Of a stretch of 64,000 nt of DNA, positions 31,993-41,987 are shown piece after piece (the first letter of the stretch is position 1; every line of letters begins with the position of its first letter). The stretch comes from Conoideocrella luteorostrata. Its lineage: Eukaryota > Ascomycota > Sordariomycetes > Hypocreales > Clavicipitaceae. Location: positions 33,808 to 97,807 of the forward strand of contig JASWJB010000150.1 in NCBI GenBank assembly GCA_032433595.1, read 5' to 3'. Both the position numbers and the translations under genes were made by a program. The notes below the pieces were generated by a model that saw only the letters and a list, made by a program, of their open reading frames with translations, was not told where the DNA came from and made no database searches.

Positions 31993-34486
31993 CTTCGCAG
32001 CCGTAGGTGTAAAAGGCTGGCAAGCATTCAGGCATGTATCCGGATTTTTTCTTTTGGTCGACTTTCGTACCTGACGGCAGACTTAGAACGGGGGATGGTT
32101 ATGAAGAAAAACGTTGAGACTGCGATACTCAGGAACCGGGTCGGTTCAAAATTCTCCACCTAGCACAACGGAGAATCTCGCCGCGCTCTGGCTCGAACTG
32201 CCGATTTATTAACATGGTGTCTGCGTTTGCACCAGCTTCCGCGGGGGCGCTTGTTTTCAATCCACAGTAGTATTCAACTCCAGTTGAGTTAATCATCGGC
32301 ACCCTAGCGATGTCCAAGCACAAGAGTCAGTTCCTCACGGGCCTCCTTGTGGCGCGGAATTTCGGGTCAACGTTGACTTTGTTATGGAGCGACTAGGATA
32401 TGATGGGGTTGCGGGCTGGAACTTGATACTCTGGAGACTTTGAGTCGACTTCGGGTTAGGTTAAGACACACATGGGACGGACGAACAGCAACTCCTAAAG
32501 CCATGCTGAACTAGACAACCATTATAAGCTCGTCGCGCGAAATTGTTCATTGGCCAGTAGTCGCTGCGACAGTCTGTGTCTGATTGTTGTCCTGCCTAAC
32601 CGGGGCATGCCAGAAAGATCTATCTGAGACGCCTGATGCGACGGGCAGGATTGGTTCACCCGGGTTGAACACCGCTTCTGTATTTCCCGTCAACGACGAG
32701 TTTCAAGGCGAGGACATAAATTGGCTGTAACAATCCATCTGTGTCTTTCGTCAGCGTTTGACGTTATCATGGATACGAATTGACTCTTTAACTCTGTCTC
32801 CTGAGCCGGGCGTCGTGTCATGGAGTCAAGCGGTGGGTCTGCAGGCATTGAATCGTTTTAGCCACGAGCGAGCGCGCCCATGTGCCGCGCTGCCTGAGGT
32901 AGCATGAAGAACACCCTGCTGAGAGGGCCAATGGACATGGCAATGGGAGGAGCAAATCAGCGCGTCAACTGTACATTTCTCGAGCGAGTAAATATCGCTT
33001 CTCGGCTCATGCTCACCGGAGTAGACAACCTCTTTTGTTCAGTGACCTTGTATGCTCAGGCCCGGCGTGTGGGCACGGTCGTCTGCCCTCTGGCTATCAG
33101 GCATGGCTCCAGTTCAAATCAGTAGGAGCAGAGCAGCCTAGAGACGTTAGGAAAGTTGACGAGGTGGCAATGATTAGCAGCCGGAATAGTCAAATCTTAC
33201 AATAAGGGAAGGCGGGTTGAAAAGGCTCTCCTTCCGCCAGAGCAAGTCACGGTGCGCACAGCCTCTGCATGAAGCCATCAATTGCAACGCCTTGCCACAA
33301 TCACAAGCTATTGTACAGAGTACAGTGACTAACTACCCGGATGTCAGTCACCTGTCGGTAACAGAAAACGGGAACCAGCTCTTGTGGCTACACTTATCAA
33401 TCTATAGGGCTGGTCAGGTATCCCACATCCCACATCCCACAGTAACTACGGAGTACTCCGCTGCGCTCTTCCGCCATTTCATCCCAGCACGTAACGATCT
33501 AGAGACTAACCAACCGCAACTACAGTGGGTACCGGTAATTCCGAGTGTTTTATAGTGGGGGTCCAATAGTTTCCAACCCAGCTGGCGTGCCGCAACGCGA
33601 CTCTGGGGGTTGGAAATTTATGGGCACAGACTGTATATCAGTTTACCACGACTATAGTAACTACGGAGCACAACATATTGGGAGCCCACTGTACTCCGTA
33701 CGGAGTAACTGCCATGCAAACCACCTCGGACTCGTCCCACTTTCGCACTTTTGTTCCTGGCGCCAACGCCGCTGACAGGGACGTTGAAGAATTGACGCCA
33801 CCGTACCGGGTCGCAAGCGGAGCTTCCGAGCAAGCCAATTGTAGGTACTCGTCATCATTGGCGCTATGAGTTACTCCGTAATTACCTGTACAGAGTGCAT
33901 AGATGCATCTCGTCATTGTTCGCCCGCCAACAAGTACAAGTAGGGAACCACCATGCACTCGTTCGTCAAAGCATCACGACAACCCCCACATTGAAGCAGC
34001 TCCAAAGTGAAGGGACCCAAAAACAAAATCAAATACAAAATATAAATCATTAAAAAACTAGAACAGCACGCTCGATCACGTGAAAGAAGTCCGGGGCGGG
34101 GAGCTCAATCGATGTTGCGCCACATCCTCCGTACTCCGCACCGCTAAAGGCTTCCCTCCCGTCTCACTTTCTTACAAATACAACCAAAAGCCGGCTTTCT
34201 TTCTAAGCGATGTCCATCAAACTAGCACACTTGCGGATTTTGCCCTCAAATACTATGGGAGCGATGCACGTATCTGCCCTTATGATAAGCATCTTCTGCA
34301 TTTACAGGTACTAGCTCAACAATCCCCTGTTGGGCATTTGTAAGCTCCCTCTCATTCTCTCGCCATGAACGCTTTTCGACGTATAAAGAGACCAGTAGCA
34401 GCCCAGTATTCTAGATTCCATCAGCCCTTGATCCCTCACATCCTCCCAACTATATCCAAGTAGTTCGTCCATCACCATAAATCACC
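31993..34486. other. 2.5-kb intergenic region rich in palindromic TACGGAGTA words
   Basis: No gene is supported. Open frames on both strands are under 115 codons and overlap. The distal part carries a dense set of TACTCCGTA/TACGGAGTA words: 33447-33461, 33691-33709 (a full palindrome), 33871-33880 and near 34131. A short CCCACAT tandem repeat (about three copies) lies at 33421-33440. The last few hundred bases probably include the promoter of the NmrA-like gene. Confidence 0.55.
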
Positions 34487-35419
34487 ATGTCCAAAACCCT
34501 CGCTGTCTTCGGCGCCACCGGCAACCAAGGCTCCTCCGTAGTTAACCACGTCCTCACCACTGATCTCTCCGCTCAGTACACCATCCGCGCCATCACCCGC
34601 GATCTCACCTCGCCGGCCTCTCTTGCCCTCAAGGCCAAAAATGTGGCCCTCGTCCAAGCCGATGTCCAGGACCCGTCGTCCCTTGCGCGAGCCCTCTCCG
34701 GGGTGCACACCGTCTTCGCCATGACGACACCCTCGTTTGGCCCCAACGCGGTGGAGGACGAAATCGCTGTCGCCAAGAATATTGTCGATGCTGCTGTATC
34801 CCAGGGCGTCAAGTACTTCATCTGGAGCACGTTGCCCAACGTTCGCGAAATAAGCGGCGGGAAGTACACCAAAGTCACAGCCTTTGATGCCAAGGCCCAA
34901 GCAGAGGCATACATACGCACGCTCCCCATCAAGTCTGCGTTTACGAACCCAGGTTTCTTCATGGAGAACTTCCACTCTCAGCCGTTTCTGGGCCCCAAGA
35001 AACAGCCGGATGGGACCTATGTTTTGATGAGAAATAGCTCGCCGACGAGTACGCTCCCTCTTATAGCTGCGGTTGAGGACTCGGGCAAATTCGTAGGCAC
35101 TATCCTAGCCAACCCGGATGAGTATGAAGGTGTCGCGTTGTGCGCTTCTTATAAATGCTACACGTGGGAGGAAATCGTGCAGGCGTTGAGTAAAGCCACG
35201 GGGAAGAAGGTGGTGTTCAAGGAGGTCTCGGATGAGGAGTTTGGTGAAACTCTGACGTTCGCGAGAGATCTTTTTGTCGAGGCTTATAGGTATGAAGGCG
35301 AGTTTGGGAATTATGGCAAGGATTCAGTAGAGTTGGTTGCATGGGCTAGAGAGAGGGCAAGGGGGAGACTGATGGATCTGGACGAGTTTCTGGAGAAGAA
35401 CCCGTTGACGTTGGAGTAG
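34487..35419 (+). CDS. NmrA-like family NAD(P)-binding protein
   Basis: A single exon encodes 310 residues, starting MSKTLAVFGATGNQGSSVV, in which GATGNQG (9-15) is the dinucleotide-binding GxxGxxG turn of the NmrA-like/HSCARG group. The Rossmann fold continues with the RAITRD second-strand region (usual NADP contact), LVQADVQD and AMTTPS. The catalytic Tyr-Lys pair of true short-chain reductases is not obvious, as in redox-sensor members, although FIWSTLPNV is present. Related proteins sense the NADP/NADPH ratio or regulate GATA factors such as AreA, but many fungal paralogues are uncharacterised. The upstream context CACCATG supports this start. It is convergent with the EEP gene, 295 bp away. 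Confidence 0.9.
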   Translation: MSKTLAVFGATGNQGSSVVNHVLTTDLSAQYTIRAITRDLTSPASLALKAKNVALVQADVQDPSSLARALSGVHTVFAMTTPSFGPNAVEDEIAVAKNIVDAAVSQGVKYFIWSTLPNVREISGGKYTKVTAFDAKAQAEAYIRTLPIKSAFTNPGFFMENFHSQPFLGPKKQPDGTYVLMRNSSPTSTLPLIAAVEDSGKFVGTILANPDEYEGVALCASYKCYTWEEIVQALSKATGKKVVFKEVSDEEFGETLTFARDLFVEAYRYEGEFGNYGKDSVELVAWARERARGRLMDLDEFLEKNPLTLE

Positions 35420-35714
35420 TGGAACAGGTTATGGGTAGATATATGAGTTGTGCAGTGGAATTATTGCGCTTCAGGATTAAATCTGCCCCAAAAATAAAAA
35501 CTTAATTGCATCTAACTGACCTAGCCGCTCAAATTAATGCAATCGTGTATGCTCAAACAATATTAATGCAGCGGTCATAAGAAATGATCCCCAAATCTCA
35601 GAGTCTATCTTGCGGTCTACCATATATATACAATGCCGATAGCGTATCGCGGAGCGACATATCAGATGCGAATCAAAGGAAAGTTGGGCACGAAATACTC
35701 CTTACCTTGTTGCA

Positions 35715-37847
35715 TTAACCCGAGTTTTCTGCCGACGCGTTTCCCGACGCATCACTAGACTCACTTTCCTTCCTCTTGTCGGGGCTCTTATTCGACTTAA
35801 GACGACGGTTCCATGCACAGAAAATGCAGGAAGCACATCCTACTGTCGCCGCAATAATAGCGCTGATGATTCCCCATAGCAAATGTGAGTTGCCGCCTTC
35901 CACGAAACTGTCTCTCTTGACTAGGAAGACGGTCTTGACGGCCCTGTGATCCGACGGCCACTCATTATTGTAATGATCCGGCTGTGCTCTGGGGCTGCCA
36001 ACCACGACTGCTTCCGAAGAGAGAGCCGTCAGATCCTTATGGTAGATAAAGTCAATACGGTCCTTGGGCTCAGGTCTGCCTTCGTTCTCTAGGAAAATAG
36101 GTGACCACGTAATACCCGGTTCGGCTAGCGGATCAGGGTGTATTTCTCTAAAGGAGTCTACCAAGCCTGCATTGACCGGATGCCTCGACGTAGGCCACGG
36201 GAAATACCCCGTCCCACAATGAAGCTTCTTCGTTTCGTTAGTCCAGTCAAGATGCGACGGCGCGTTAAAGTCGCCAGTGAGGATGACGGGATACTGGCGA
36301 GAGTCGAGGAGCTGGTCCTTCATGCGGTCCACGATGTTTTTGATCTGAGGGGTGCGACGAGACTTTTCCTCATTCTCCAAGACCTCTACATCTTTTAAGT
36401 GATCATAGCAGAAATCGTAAGGGCCATATGGGGTGTAGCCTAAATGGCAATTCCAGAAGTTGAGCTCGTGTCCTTTGTCCAAGGCAATACGCACGGAGCC
36501 AGCCGCTTCGATAGGATCGTATTTCTTCACCATGGGATACCGAGATATGATTCCCACATCGTTGCCTTGCCAGTAGTCCCAACCCAAAGCTTTACCCAAG
36601 CGAATGGCATGGCCGCCGGTGCTCTCTTGAAGCCCCACAATGTCCGCGCCGCTATTGGCAATGAAACGGACTTGCTTTGCATGGTAGCTCTTCACCTGAG
36701 TCCCTCCGAACCACAAGTTGAAAGATAAAACAGTAAGCTCTTGGACCAATTGGTTGTTATTTGGAACCACTGGGATGGTGATTTTCATCTGTGCTGTGGA
36801 CCCATCGGAGGCGAGTGCCTCAACGACACAAGTAGTATTTCCAGCAGAAGCTGGGGGGGTGCCGGTGATGAGTCCCTCTGCAGACACATTCACCCAGCCA
36901 TCAGTTAGTATATCCGAAGAGTTTGAGTTCTTGTTCTTAATTTTGGCGAATTTACTCTTCGCATCGGGCGGGTTATCGAGTAGACCAGCGATTGTGGCTT
37001 CGAACGGTTCACCCTGGCGAGCATTGTGGGTTCTGAGAGTGTCGGTTATGAAGGTGAGAGCACCTTCTCCTGGGTTGAAGACGTCGATTGGGCTGGCGAG
37101 CCACTTGTATCCGCCCTGAGCGAGGAAGAAAGCCTTGTAAGCTAAACCAGGCTGCAGCTTGGTTGTATTGACCTGAACAGTGCCTCTCTCACCAGAGGCA
37201 TTGGCCCAAGTTAAAGAGTCTTCGACATGTCGTTGCGATTCCGGGCCGCCTCCAAACGAATGGTAAATTCCGATCCAGTTGTTAGGGTCAGGATGGGGGG
37301 TTTTGTATTCGAAAGTAAAGGCGGGCTGACCCTTGACTGCGGATATGGAACCCCAAGGACCAGAAACTTTGAACTCGATCGGCTGAGCCAGCCACTTGTA
37401 GCCTTCGTTTGCGAGGAAGAATGCTTTGTACTGGCCCGAGGGCAAATTGGCTGTGGACAGCTCTGCCACACCATCCGCTTCAGGTGCGTACTCCCACGAC
37501 AGCGAGTCTTGACTGTAGGTTTCCTTCTCCGGGCCGCCCCCAGCAGCCGAGTAAATGCCAATCCAGTTCTTCTTGTTCGGATACCTGGTCGCGTAGGTAA
37601 ATGACTGGTTAAACGGCTTACTTGGCGCCAAGCCAATTGCACCAGAAGTATCCCTCGCAAAGCGGGATACCTCACGAAGTCCGGTTTCCTCACTCATGCC
37701 GGCGGGTTGATGATCAACGTATCCGTTGGGTATTGATTGGTCGACTTTGCGCGAAACCGTACCGCGATATGGTGCTTCACGGCTCTCCGGGACCAGAGCG
37801 GCCACGAGACTGACTACAGCCGCTTGTATGAGCAATTGGGACCTCAT
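35715..37847 (-). CDS. Secreted or membrane-anchored endonuclease/exonuclease/phosphatase-family protein
   Basis: A single exon gives 710 residues from the ATG at 37847, preferred over the ATG at 37856 because it has an A at -3 and exposes a signal peptide (MRSQLLIQAAVVSLVAALVPE). Two tandem modules (about 79-162 and 173-260) repeat the pattern NWIGIY..GGGPE..D.L.W..KAFFLA..GYKWLA.PI. An Ig/cadherin-like segment follows, ending AGNTTCVVEAL. The EEP domain starts at LTVLSFNLWFGG and has the metal and catalytic landmarks GLQES, NCHLG, TGDFNAPSH, RIDFIYH and SDHRAV. Near the C-terminus lie a membrane span (LLWGIISAIIAATVGCASCIF) and a charged tail. The domain order suggests an extracellular phosphodiesterase or sphingomyelinase/nuclease acting at the cell surface; the substrate is unknown. 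Confidence 0.88.
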   Translation of the reverse strand: MRSQLLIQAAVVSLVAALVPESREAPYRGTVSRKVDQSIPNGYVDHQPAGMSEETGLREVSRFARDTSGAIGLAPSKPFNQSFTYATRYPNKKNWIGIYSAAGGGPEKETYSQDSLSWEYAPEADGVAELSTANLPSGQYKAFFLANEGYKWLAQPIEFKVSGPWGSISAVKGQPAFTFEYKTPHPDPNNWIGIYHSFGGGPESQRHVEDSLTWANASGERGTVQVNTTKLQPGLAYKAFFLAQGGYKWLASPIDVFNPGEGALTFITDTLRTHNARQGEPFEATIAGLLDNPPDAKSKFAKIKNKNSNSSDILTDGWVNVSAEGLITGTPPASAGNTTCVVEALASDGSTAQMKITIPVVPNNNQLVQELTVLSFNLWFGGTQVKSYHAKQVRFIANSGADIVGLQESTGGHAIRLGKALGWDYWQGNDVGIISRYPMVKKYDPIEAAGSVRIALDKGHELNFWNCHLGYTPYGPYDFCYDHLKDVEVLENEEKSRRTPQIKNIVDRMKDQLLDSRQYPVILTGDFNAPSHLDWTNETKKLHCGTGYFPWPTSRHPVNAGLVDSFREIHPDPLAEPGITWSPIFLENEGRPEPKDRIDFIYHKDLTALSSEAVVVGSPRAQPDHYNNEWPSDHRAVKTVFLVKRDSFVEGGNSHLLWGIISAIIAATVGCASCIFCAWNRRLKSNKSPDKRKESESSDASGNASAENSG

Positions 37848-37856
37848 ATTGGGCAT

Positions 37857-39170
37857 CGACGAGGACAGACACAAGGGGAGCAATGCGACAACGGCATACC
37901 TGGTTCAGGTAAAGGATGAAATGAGAGACAGAGAGAAAGAAAGGAAGAAAGAGACTCTTCGTCCGGGAATTACCACAAGCACTACTCTTGTGAGCACGCG
38001 CTATTTCAGATGCCATATACTAAGGGCATCCATCATCCACCGTGACCCGTGGCCGGCCTCTGTGCGTGAATGTTTCCTCTTTATTCCTTTCCTGCTGGTT
38101 TGCCCCTTCTTCCTGCTCCTTGAATGCATAGTGTTTTACTTACCCTTTGTAGATCGGCGATTTAGTGATTAGCGCTCATTCCGAACACAAAATGTGCCGA
38201 GCTGCGTTGGGGTCTGGTCGGGCAAGACAAGACGGTTTGGAATGAAGGCTGAAGCTACAAGCCTAGAAGGGGCTGCTGAATTGAATTTCTAGCCAGACGA
38301 TCGATTGAGCCAAGAGAGCAGTGGCGTCCCGGTCGTTCGTTCGCTCGTTCTCTCTATAGCAGTGGATGCAAGTCTTCGGGACTAGCCTGAGTAGAATGAA
38401 ATAAGATTCGACATAATCTGTGTTCAAGAAACAACAACTCCTTCGTCTTTAGGTTCACGACGGTGCGGAAAAGCTGCGACAGGAGTGACGTGTGAGGATA
38501 GAAACGGAGCGGGGGGACGGGGCAGGATGGGGCAGGATGGGGCAGGATTGGGCAGGATTGGGGTAGTGTAGCGGGATCGATCAGTGGGGTGGGTGGGTGT
38601 TCCAGGCCCTCTTCCCCCTTCCGGGCTCTGATGGAGCTACAGTTTCGGCGCAAGTCCTCCGGAGTCCCCAGCTAGGACAGTTAATGATGCAGGCTTGCTG
38701 GCGTTGACCATCGCTGGCGACGGCGTGTCGGCGAGGCAAGCATCGAACAACGGAAGGCATCCATGTCGGGAGCATTTGGCTGTTCCTGCCACGGCCTTTT
38801 TTTTTTTTTCTTGTTTTCCTTTCTCACAGTGAATGCTAGACATGCATGTTGTGGGTAGCCCACATCAATAAAAGATAAGGGCGGGCATGGCACCAACACC
38901 AACGAACAGCCATTCCCGCTTCAAGGGTGTCATGTGTCTAATATTATAGGGAGAGGGAGGAGCAGGAAGGGTGTCAGAACCCTGCACATTGCCTGCCCAT
39001 GCGACAGGAACTTCTGTCAATTCACCATCTAGTTACGCTGTGAAGTGACGCAAGAAGCCCAATGAAAAATTCCAGCGAAACAAACATCGTCCCAGGATTC
39101 TTGGCGGCGCTCTGGAAGACTTCAGGCGGTTTTTCGGGCCTCGAATATTGCCTGTATCATAGATAGTCCG
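37857..39170. other. Intergenic, includes a decamer minisatellite
   Basis: Upstream region of the EEP gene followed by DNA without a supported gene. A tandem decamer lies at about 38519-38561. A T-run lies near 38800-38810. Open frames here are short and overlapping. Confidence 0.5.
38519..38561. repeat. GGGGCAGGAT decamer tandem repeat
   Basis: About four head-to-tail copies of a 10-bp unit, the last two with a T for G change (GGATTGGGCA). It is intergenic, G-rich on the plus strand and might form a G-quadruplex. Confidence 0.85.
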
Positions 39171-40350
39171 TCAAACTGTCAGATCTCCTGGTTCTGGAGG
39201 ATACAGATAAGTGAATCTTCCACTCGTTTTCATAATTGTCAACAATTGGCCACCCGCAGGTGCGATCGATAATTTGCTGCCTATAGCATAGTAGACGTTG
39301 TGAGAGGCACTTCTGGAGGTCCCTCCATCAAGCCTCCTTCCAGCCGCCCGGGCTTTAATCCAGCCAACTGGTTCTTGTTCTGTCCTAATGGGATCCATGC
39401 CCTCTGGACGAAGTGCCTTGAGCATTGCTTCGAGCATTATAGCATCCCCGAGATAAGCATACTGAACTGGCGGCGTTACGTCTCCTTGGACTACCTCCCC
39501 ATCCGCCTCATACGGTTCGAATTCCGGAAGTAATGGGTGATCATGTGGGGGTTCAAAGGCAGTAACAGTTAGTGCATGGCGAATATCTTCAAGAACCTGA
39601 TAATGTCGATCTGAAGCCCGAGACAAGTATCCCGGACAGAGTTGAATCTGGCGGGGACCTGGAGCCAATGGTTGTACCCAAGACGACTATTGTTCGTGAG
39701 TATCATTTCGAGAACTAGTCGAGTTTCTCACTCACCCACTTCGAATCCGACGTAAGACTATTCTTACACTCTGTATACCAAGAGTCTATGTCAACGGTTA
39801 CACCAGTGGAAGTATCGCAGGCTGAGGTTGGATTCTCTATAGCTCCACATGTGCGACCCTCCTCGAACCGCGAGTAATCGCAATAGATGACGAGGTCTTC
39901 GGAGAATAGGTGCTTAAATCGATCGGCCTGTCTTTCAACAGGTGGGAGGTCGTGGGAAGGGTTGTTTGGGACGTTCAGATTTGGTGGTGTGACTTCCGGC
40001 ACTCCATTCCGTTGAGGGTCGTGGTGTATGATTTTTTCAAACCTTGATTTGATTTCCTTATATCTCTCATTTGAAGCGTCAACCCGATTATTTGTCAATA
40101 CCCTACGGAACAGTGTTTTCATAAGCTCGTTTGAAGCAGTGCACACTGGACCGAGGAGCTTTTCGTCAACCCCCGCAGCGTCCTCAAGAAAGCGGAGAGT
40201 TGTGAGCGCAGCACTGGCGAGATCAACAGCATTCTTCACCCACTTTTCGACAACAGCCTGCTGTTTTTTATCGCAAGAGACGTCCAGGTAATAGCCATGA
40301 CAAAGCATAAGACTCGATAGGAGGAGGGTAAGGTTGGTGAAGAAACGCAT
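39171..40350 (-). CDS. Secreted protein of unknown function
   Basis: Two exons, 40350-39736 and 39686-39171, with a 49-bp intron (donor GTGAGT, acceptor AATAG) give 376 residues. A clear signal peptide (FFTNLTLLLSSLMLCHG) precedes a helical region (VVEKWVKNAVDLASAAL) and a cysteine-containing central part (VIYCDYSRFEEGRTCG, then WYTECKNSL), followed after the splice by IQLCPGYLSRASDRHY. The layout recalls fungal secreted proteins annotated as deuterolysin/lysine-specific metallopeptidase-like, but there is no HExxH zinc motif, so catalysis is doubtful. No family name can be given safely. It is isolated from its neighbours by more than 1 kb on each side. Confidence 0.7.
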
Positions 40351-41987
40351 GTTGCATCGTACCGTAATATACTGAGAAAATGCTAAAAGACAAACTGTAG
40401 AGCGGGTGGCTACAAGTCTAGTCTTTATTACCCTTAGCTATATATACTTACAGTAATTACCGTACAGTAAATCTCTTCTAACTATAGCATCGCGAACTGC
40501 ACAGGAAAAGTCGCAGCGGAGCCAACCAAATAACAGTGGAGGTGAGGGATGTTATAACAATACATAAATAATGCGGCAGAGGTCCCATTAGGGTCTGGGC
40601 GGGCGTATTGTGTAGAACTACACAATAAAAAGAGGTTTGTATTATCTATTCTGAGAATAAGATACAATAAGTACCTGGTACAGTACAATACCTTACAACA
40701 CCACGCCGTACTATCCAATACGAGTTTCAGCATGGTAGTTCTCGGAGCATAAACCTGTTCAAAGACGTCCGACTGGATCTTGTACAAACTAAAAATAAAA
40801 TAAAAATCTTTTTACGGGTGTGCCTCAGCCGTGTCATTGCGCCCGATTCTCCTTCCCTTCTCCTCTACTCTACTCCCTTCTCCTCTACTCTACTTCTCGT
40901 TTCTTTCTTCTTCCTCTTCTTGTGAGAGCACGGCAGATTTCGGCCGTCGCCTCACCCCAGGAGCCACCATGCCACGCTGTACGCACTGGTGGTCTACTGG
41001 CTCCTCTTGGCTCTCCTACCACGGCCCAGCAGTAATTGCGAGTTCAAAAAAACCGCGCATAGTGGTAGCTCGGAACTACCGTCGGGGTACGGAGTGTTGT
41101 GTGTCTGTCCGTCTGGCTGTCAAGTGAAATGTCACGACCCCAGCCTCGAGCCCAACTCACTACTGCTCAATTCCACACAGCTTCTGAGATTTGGTCGTGT
41201 TTTGCATTCATGAGATTGATTCATTCAGGTAGACCGGCCGCCGGTCGTAGGATCCTCCCCATAGCTATTACGAGATCCCAAGCGAGCGTGCATCCATCCC
41301 GTCCCATCCCTCCCTAACTTCCCCCTTATCAGATTGTGATAGCGACTCTGACGTGACGACAATATCAGCCAGCATCGAGCCTGTTGTTGTAACAGTTGCA
41401 GCGGGCGCGCTAACCAGGCATGGCCCGTGAGGACTTTGCGACATTTCGACAATCGGCCATTCCGGCGACGCAAAACCCACATCAGTTGTGTTACACAGCT
41501 TAAATACTCTTCGAGCTGCAGCCAGAGACCACTTTAACTGTCAATCAAGTCAATCCCACTTACTCCATATAATCCGGTGAACTGGTCGCACAGCGTTAAA
41601 TCACATGCATGGAGGGAGCGGTAGCACATAAGCGAAAATGACAGGGACCCCGGTATAGCCATATAATATCCATATTATTTTTTTGGCTTGTTTTTTTGCT
41701 TGTTTTTTTATTTTTGTTTTTCGTCGCTCTTGGGCTCGTCTCAACGCGTAACTTTGCGGCATATATCCATATTATTAAAAGAAAATCTATTTACTGTACT
41801 ATATCATTATCTATCAAGGTTATTTCCTCCTACTAACTCATTAGTTAATTTTTTTGTTGGATTTTTCTTTTTCCGCCTATTATATCCCACGCTCCTTCTA
41901 GCTCAGCTACAAACGAACAACAGAATCCTCCCACTTAATAACAAGTCATCAAATAAATTTGGCGACGGTGAGAAGCCATTGGATCAG
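40351..41987. other. Intergenic, no gene seen
   Basis: Only short overlapping frames. Contains CT-rich repeats (TCTACTC/CTTCTCC runs near 40855-40890) and T-rich stretches near 41680-41720 and 41850-41875. The region closest to 41987 is the 3' flank of the GT2 glycosyltransferase gene. Confidence 0.5.
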
